Shown: positions 59,865 through 64,000 of the stretch, piece by piece | Position numbering within the stretch: position 1 is the stretch's first letter | How the letters are laid out: every line of letters starts with the position of its first letter | Source: Paenibacillus aurantius | Lineage (GTDB): Bacteria > Bacillota > Bacilli > Paenibacillales > NBRC-103111 | NCBI RefSeq assembly: GCF_032268605.1 | Contig: NZ_CP130318.1 | Coordinates: 5,493,501-5,557,500 of the forward strand | Reading direction: 5' to 3' | Length of the DNA: 64,000 nucleotides | Notes under the pieces: model-generated | What the model saw: only the letters and a program-made list of their open reading frames with translations | Database searches by the model: none | Told to the model about the DNA's origin: nothing | Translations under genes and position numbers: made by a program

Positions 59865-59924
59865 AGTGCCTTATCCGGGAGTATTGTTCCGCTTTCCTAT
59901 TAATTTTCGTACCGGATAAGGCAC
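59865..59924. repeat. 46-bp intergenic repeat, copy 2, with perfect inverted ends
   Basis: AGTGCCTTATCCGGGAGTA and onward matches copy 1 at 54632. Here GTGCCTTATCCGG (59866-59878) and CCGGATAAGGCAC (59912-59924) are perfect 13-base inverted arms, giving a large hairpin. Confidence 0.7.
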
Positions 59925-59939
59925 ACTCTTTCCATGACC

Positions 59940-59993
59940 TCATGTTTTTTCAAAACGACGGATATTCTTTAATAATTCGTTTGCCTTCACCAA
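59940..59993 (-). CDS. Possible mini-ORF (17 aa) with perfect Shine-Dalgarno
   Basis: On the minus strand AAAGGAGGTGATA lies nine bases before a TTG, opening a 17-codon frame (MVKANELLKNIRRFEKT). The SD is fully complementary to the 16S rRNA tail. It could be a leader peptide or the scar of a lost gene. It lies 180 bases upstream of the solute-binding protein gene. There is no homology evidence. Confidence 0.3.
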   Translation of the reverse strand: MVKANELLKNIRRFEKT

Positions 59994-60570
59994 TTTTTAT
60001 CACCTCCTTTCCATAATCTTTATATTAATTAAGGAATTATTCTAATAGGTGATTCCCATCCCGCCATGAAAGTAAGCGCTAACATTTTCGGTTGATTAAG
60101 AGGTTTTATTCTAATAGAACTTAGAAGGGCACGGGATGATAAATCAGAAGGTTGTCGAAAAACCAGCAAGGAAGAGGGCACTTATCGGGTTTGAAACTAT
60201 CGTCGGAGTAGAGGAGGAGCAGAACGCAGTCGTATTTAAAACCCGACTAATCGAGTACAGAGAGATCGTTAACAGCAGGGTTGCTGTTAAATTTGTTTGG
60301 GGAATGGTTATCGAAGAATTCCATTAGCGGTCACAAAAGTTGTTAGTCATGCTAACTTTCTAAGAAAGTACCTCGTCGGATACAAGGCACCAATAAAAGC
60401 TGCCCTCGTTAACAAAATGTCCTTTAATTTGTATAAACAATCAGCATCTCCTTGTAAAGTGTTAATTTGTTATAATTTGGATTATAGTCTCAGGTCACGG
60501 CAATGAATATGGGGGAATGGATAAATTACATGGGTCGATGCAACCATATTCTATTAAATCGTTTTACAGG
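59994..60570. other. Gene-free 0.58-kb AT-rich gap
   Basis: Two short plus-strand frames (60136-60327 and 60297-60506) were not accepted: no recognisable product and weak or absent SD. Nothing else is seen. Confidence 0.4.
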
Positions 60571-60641
60571 GCACATTAGCAATCCATGAGAAAGCAGGCC
60601 TGCTGTTGGAGGATAAAATATAATCATAAAGGAGGCTGCTT

Positions 60642-61193
60642 ATGGGACGTATCATTATGATGATGAATGTGACACTGGACGGGTGCTGTGACCACACGCA
60701 GATGATTGCGGACGAGGAACTTCACCGGTATACGGAGGAGCTGATCGACCAGTCCGATGGTCTGCTTTTTGGACGTAAAATCTACCAGCTGATGGAGCAA
60801 TTTTGGCCGGCCATTGCCAGCAGCGGTGAAGGCCCCCCATTCACGGTCGACTTCGCACACAAACTCAATCAGAAACCCAAGTACGTTGTCTCGCGGACGC
60901 TGGATCACTTGTCGTGGCAGAACTCTTTCTTGTTGAAGGGGCCTGTTTCCGAGGAGGTGCCGAAGCTTATGGCAGAAGGGAAGAACCTGCTCGTTAACGC
61001 CGGTCCCGGTCTCGGTTCCACCCTGGCCCAACTGGACTTGGTGGATGAGTTTCACTTCCTGGTAAATCCTATCGTTGCCGGACGTGGCCCTCATTTATTG
61101 GGGGGAGTTCATGAGCGACTAAATTTGAAGCTGACCGGGACCAAACCCTTCGGCTCCGGCGTTGTGCTGCTTCACTATACGCCTGTTCGTTGA
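60642..61193 (+). CDS. Dihydrofolate reductase family protein (RibD C-terminal-like)
   Basis: This 183-residue protein has the DHFR/RibD-C fold: GRIIMMMNVTLDGCCDHTQM, the central LLFGRKIYQLMEQFWP, KYVVSRTLDHLSWQNSFLL, LLVNAGPGLGSTLAQLDLVDEFHFLVNPIVAGRG-type end. It binds NADPH by homology; its substrate is unknown. AAAGGAGG lies seven bases before the ATG, and TATAAT lies 19 bases before it. Its upstream region and 5' end are duplicated in truncated form at 16088 and 17246. It is distinct from the family member at 15528. Confidence 0.86.
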   Translation: MGRIIMMMNVTLDGCCDHTQMIADEELHRYTEELIDQSDGLLFGRKIYQLMEQFWPAIASSGEGPPFTVDFAHKLNQKPKYVVSRTLDHLSWQNSFLLKGPVSEEVPKLMAEGKNLLVNAGPGLGSTLAQLDLVDEFHFLVNPIVAGRGPHLLGGVHERLNLKLTGTKPFGSGVVLLHYTPVR

Positions 61194-61368
61194 CTTGGCA
61201 CTGCCAGATTTCGGTTCCAACCTGGTAAGGCAGGATATAGGGAATCGAACGGCTCCTTTATTCAACTAAAAGGCAGTTTAGTTTAACCTGGAAGTAATTA
61301 GTAATTCTTGATAGAATAAGTAGGAAGATGATCAGGTAATAAATTCGTCCACATAAGGAGATAAAACT

Positions 61369-61821
61369 ATGGCAAAAAACAAATTACTAAGAATGGACAA
61401 TGTTAGCATCGTGGTCGAATCCCTGGATGACGCCATCTCTTTCTTCGAGGAGATTGGCTTGAAGCTCGAAGGGCGAGCTACTGTCGAAGGGGAATGGGCT
61501 GGTCGCGTAACCGGGCTGGGTTCCCAGTGTGTAGAGATTGCTATGATGGTTACCCCGGATGGCCACAGCCGACTTGAACTTTCACGATTTCTCAACCCGC
61601 CTACTATATCCGATCACCGAACGGCTCCTGTTAATGCCCTAGGTTATCTACGCGTCATGTTCACCGTTGAGGACATTGACGAAATGGTAGCCAGACTCAC
61701 TAAACATGGTGCCCAGCTCGTTGGCGAAGTGGTTCAGTACGAGAATTCGTATCGGCTCTGCTACATTCGTGGAAATGAAGGACTTCTAATAGGGTTGGCG
61801 GAACAACTCGGTAATAAATAA
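61369..61821 (+). CDS. VOC (glyoxalase/bleomycin-resistance) family protein
   Basis: This 150-residue protein has two VOC modules: LLRMDNVSIVVESLDDAISFFEEIGL with a metal-ligand region at VEIAMMVTPDGHSRLELSRF, and YLRVMFTVEDIDEMVARLTKHGAQL to YIRGNEGLLIGLAEQ. It is a likely lyase, dioxygenase or binding protein for an unknown small molecule. AAGGAG lies eight bases before the ATG. It follows the dihydrofolate-reductase-like gene by 175 bases. Confidence 0.87.
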   Translation: MAKNKLLRMDNVSIVVESLDDAISFFEEIGLKLEGRATVEGEWAGRVTGLGSQCVEIAMMVTPDGHSRLELSRFLNPPTISDHRTAPVNALGYLRVMFTVEDIDEMVARLTKHGAQLVGEVVQYENSYRLCYIRGNEGLLIGLAEQLGNK

Positions 61822-61927
61822 GGGATCTTTATAAGAAGACTTAACCGAAATAAACACACGCATTCATGCACCGGGTCTGGGCGACCCTCGGTCGGAAGAA
61901 CGTCGAGGCGACGACACAATAAAACAA

Positions 61928-61970
61928 AAGCCGGCCCCAAAGTCATCCTGGATGACCTTGGAACCGGCCT
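61928..61970 (-). terminator. Rho-independent terminator of the second galU unit
   Basis: On the minus strand AAGGCCGGTTCCAAGGTCAT pairs with ATGACTTTGGGGCCGGCTT with few mismatches, followed by TTGTTTTATT. It lies 17 bases after the galU stop and also faces the convergent VOC gene. Confidence 0.78.
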
Positions 61971-61986
61971 TGTCTCACGTTCCGTG

Positions 61987-62916
61987 TCAGGACCACGGCA
62001 CGGCGTTCGGCACGAGCCCGCTGCCGGAAGCCCGGACGGACTGCCCCCGCTCGTGTAGCAGGCCCTGCAAATACCCGAGAAGCTCCGCCCCTAAATCCTC
62101 CCGTTCCAGCCCCATCTCGATGTTGGCCTTCAAGTACCCGAGCTTGTCGCCAATGTCGTACCGCTTGCCCTCCAGCTCCAGAGCGAGCAGCTCTCCGCCG
62201 GCCGCCATGACATGAAGCGCGTCGGTCAGCTGGTATTCACTTCCCGCCCCTTTCTCGAGCCGCTCCAGCACGGGAAAAATGTCCGGCGACAGCACATACC
62301 GGCCGATGACCGCGAGATTGGAAGGCGCGGCCTCCGGACGCGGCTTTTCTACCAGCCCGGCTACCCGGTGAAGCCTCTCCCGCCTTTCGGCAGGCGCAAT
62401 AATCCCGTATTTCGGAACGTCCGGGGAGGGCACCTCCCTCACACCGACTACCTGCCGGCCCGTCCTTTCATAGATCCCGATCATCTGGCCGATGGCCGGC
62501 TGGGGTGCGTGAAGGAGATCATCCCCGAGCAGCACCGCGAACGGCTCCTCTCCGACAAACTCCCTCGCGCAAAGGATGGCGTGGCCGAGCCCAAGCGGCT
62601 CCTTCTGCCGGATATAATGAATGGATGCCATGTCGCTGATCGCCTGAACCTCGCGGAGAAGGTCCGTCTTGCCCTTCTCCTGCAAAAGCTGCTCCAGCTC
62701 CACCGACTTGTCAAAATGATCCTCGATCGACTTCTTGTTGCGGCCTGTGACGATAATGATGCTTTCGATCCCGGCCTGTACCGCTTCCTCCACGATATAT
62801 TGAACGGCCGGCTTATCCAGAATCGGCAGCATCTCCTTCGGTTGCGCTTTGGTTGCCGGCAGGAACCGGGTGCCGAGACCCGCTGCCGGAATAACGGCTT
62901 TGCGTATCCGCTTCAT
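61987..62916 (-). CDS. galU: UTP-glucose-1-phosphate uridylyltransferase, second copy
   Basis: This 309-residue GalU/GtaB has [48 protein letters not shown] and GLVEKPRPEAAPSNLAVIGRYVL. It is clearly a paralogue of the EPS-locus copy at 42556, with many substitutions and a longer C-terminus. AAAGGAG lies before ATG 62916. It follows a GtrB-like transferase, which would use UDP-glucose, so this copy probably feeds a separate wall or lipid glucosylation pathway. Confidence 0.94.
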   Translation of the reverse strand: MKRIRKAVIPAAGLGTRFLPATKAQPKEMLPILDKPAVQYIVEEAVQAGIESIIIVTGRNKKSIEDHFDKSVELEQLLQEKGKTDLLREVQAISDMASIHYIRQKEPLGLGHAILCAREFVGEEPFAVLLGDDLLHAPQPAIGQMIGIYERTGRQVVGVREVPSPDVPKYGIIAPAERRERLHRVAGLVEKPRPEAAPSNLAVIGRYVLSPDIFPVLERLEKGAGSEYQLTDALHVMAAGGELLALELEGKRYDIGDKLGYLKANIEMGLEREDLGAELLGYLQGLLHERGQSVRASGSGLVPNAVPWS

Positions 62917-62969
62917 GCTTTCCACTCCTTTCTTGGAACAGGGACCAAAGGCAGCCCGCTAACGCCTCC

Positions 62970-63947
62970 TTACCGGTTGACGACGAGCGGCGTTCTTCCC
63001 GGTTTATCCCCGTCCCTCATGCCATACACTTCCCGGACCACGTATAAGGGCCGGCCCTTCGTCTCGTCGTAAATGCGCCCGATGTATTCGCCCATAATCC
63101 CGAGCATGAGAAGAATGAATCCGTTAAAAAGCAGCATCACGCTCACAAGCGAAGCCCAGCCGCGCAGCGTCTCGTCCGTGAAGACGGCCAGATACAGCAC
63201 ATACAGCAGGTAGAGAAATCCGCTTGCCGACAGAAGAGCCCCGAGGTACCCGGACAGCTTAAGCGGCTTGATGGAGAAAGAGGTGATCCCGTCCAGGCAC
63301 AGCTTGATCATCCGCTTCAGGGGATACTTCGTTTCTCCGGCGAGCCGTTCGTCCCGCTCGTACTCCACGGAGGTCTGCCGGAAGCCGACCCAGCTCACAA
63401 GCCCCCTGACGAAGCGGTTGTTCTCGGGGAGCTTCTTCATCTCCTCCACCACCTTGCGGTCCATCAGGCGAAAATCCCCCGTATCCACGGGAATGTCGAT
63501 TTCGGTGGAGGCTCTCAGAAGCCGGTAAAACAGGCTGGCGGAGCTTTTCTTGAACCAGGTCTCCCCGTTGCGCTTCATCCGTTGGGCATAAACGACCTCG
63601 TAGCCTTCTCTCCATTTGGCGATCATGTCATAAATGAGCTCCGGCGGATCCTGAAGGTCCGCATCGATGATGATGACGGCCTCGCCCTCCGCATAATCCA
63701 TGCCCGCCGTGATGGCGATCTGATGCCCAAAATTGCGGGAGAAATCGATGAGCTTGACCGTATCGTCCCAATAGGCGTAATCCCGGATGATGGCGGGGCA
63801 GCGGTCCCGGCTGCCGTCGTTTACGAAGAGAAGCTCGTAGGAAGCTCCGGTTCCGCTCATGACCTTTTTGAGCCGGCGGTAAGTTTCCTCGATGACGGCC
63901 TCTTCATTGTACATAGGAACGATTACGGAATAAGTTACCCTGTTCAT
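62970..63947 (-). CDS. GT2 polyprenyl-phosphate glycosyltransferase (GtrB/CsbB-like)
   Basis: This 325-residue enzyme has a GT2 catalytic domain (SVIVPMYNEEAVIEETYRRL, LLFVNDGSRD, the DxD in IIIDADLQDPPELI, VDTGDFRLMDRKVV) and two C-terminal transmembrane segments (about 232-257 and 268-292). It charges undecaprenyl phosphate with glucose from UDP-glucose on the inner face. The sugar is then used by a GT-C transferase; the truncated upstream gene may be that partner. galU follows 53 bases later. Confidence 0.93.
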   Translation of the reverse strand: MNRVTYSVIVPMYNEEAVIEETYRRLKKVMSGTGASYELLFVNDGSRDRCPAIIRDYAYWDDTVKLIDFSRNFGHQIAITAGMDYAEGEAVIIIDADLQDPPELIYDMIAKWREGYEVVYAQRMKRNGETWFKKSSASLFYRLLRASTEIDIPVDTGDFRLMDRKVVEEMKKLPENNRFVRGLVSWVGFRQTSVEYERDERLAGETKYPLKRMIKLCLDGITSFSIKPLKLSGYLGALLSASGFLYLLYVLYLAVFTDETLRGWASLVSVMLLFNGFILLMLGIMGEYIGRIYDETKGRPLYVVREVYGMRDGDKPGRTPLVVNR

Positions 63948-63966
63948 GGCTGGCTTGCCTCCTCCC

Positions 63967-64000
63967 TTATAGTTTCACCTCATACAGCTGAGCGTTCCCT
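63967..64000 (-). CDS. 3' end of an upstream gene, partial
   Basis: Only the last 11 codons are visible, ending in GNAQLYEVKL and TAA. GGGAGG of the GT2 gene begins right after the stop, so the genes are in one operon. The tail is like those of multi-membrane-span glycosyltransferases or YfhO-type proteins that work with GtrB enzymes; this is a guess from position. Confidence 0.4.
   Translation of the reverse strand, partial: GNAQLYEVKL

Noticed and set aside
60136-60506. Two overlapping plus-strand frames of 63 and 69 codons
   Set aside because: They overlap in different frames, lack good SDs and resemble no family; the region is AT-rich intergenic DNA.

Overview
The window looks like a chromosomal segment of a Paenibacillus-type Firmicute (inference). 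The reasons are strong AGGAGG-type ribosome binding sites, frequent TTG/GTG starts, a moderately GC-rich base composition with AT-rich insertions, an S-layer-homology protein, a Gram-positive phosphatase/kinase-controlled exopolysaccharide (EPS) locus, and intergenic palindromic repeats. No tRNA, rRNA, CRISPR array or prophage was seen.

Region 1 (1-18.5 kb) is an accessory mosaic of small single-gene units: WYL, TetR and two sigma-factor regulators (one with an anti-sigma partner), an MFS pump, a GNAT acetyltransferase, a HAD phosphatase, methyltransferases, VOC, SRPBCC and dihydrofolate-reductase-like proteins, an M24 peptidase and an IS110 transposase. It holds a dispersed REP-like repeat (core CTGCCCGTTAGC...GCCGAT), an IS3 remnant and several gene scars. 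Two scars are truncated copies of a gene that is intact at 60.6 kb.

Region 2 (18.9-24.9 kb, + strand) encodes a secreted GH99/WbsX-like carbohydrate-active protein, then a Wzy/O-antigen-ligase-like polymerase and two acyltransferases. Region 3 (24.9-27.3 kb, - strand) is an arsRBC operon. Region 4 (27.4-30.2 kb) holds a low-complexity membrane protein and an SLH protein.

Region 5 (30.2-48.1 kb, - strand) is the EPS locus. In transcription order it reads: PHP tyrosine phosphatase, a secreted two-repeat protein with a Gly-Asn tail, Wzz-like co-polymerase, tyrosine kinase, GalU, priming sugar transferase (frameshifted), GT4, pyruvyl transferase, GT4, MurJ-like flippase, rhamnosyltransferase, rfbACBD, and ManC. 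The locus has no polymerase; the Wzy-like gene of region 2 probably supplies it. The EPS promoter and the Wzy promoter share 15-bp GATAC-N5-GTATC palindromes. One palindrome fills the -35/-10 spacer of the EPS promoter, and a near match overlaps the start of an XRE regulator gene at 48.9 kb. Together these suggest an XRE-controlled split EPS regulon.

Region 6 (48.3-64 kb) holds a 42-codon small gene, the XRE regulator, a preQ1-I riboswitch with queF and a queuosine-precursor transporter, a four-PAS hybrid histidine kinase, a nitroreductase, an SRAP protein lacking its catalytic Cys and Glu, AdaA, a TmrB-like ATPase, a Cys-cluster/pentapeptide protein, an orphan solute-binding protein without a lipobox, a second GalU and a GtrB-like glycosyltransferase.
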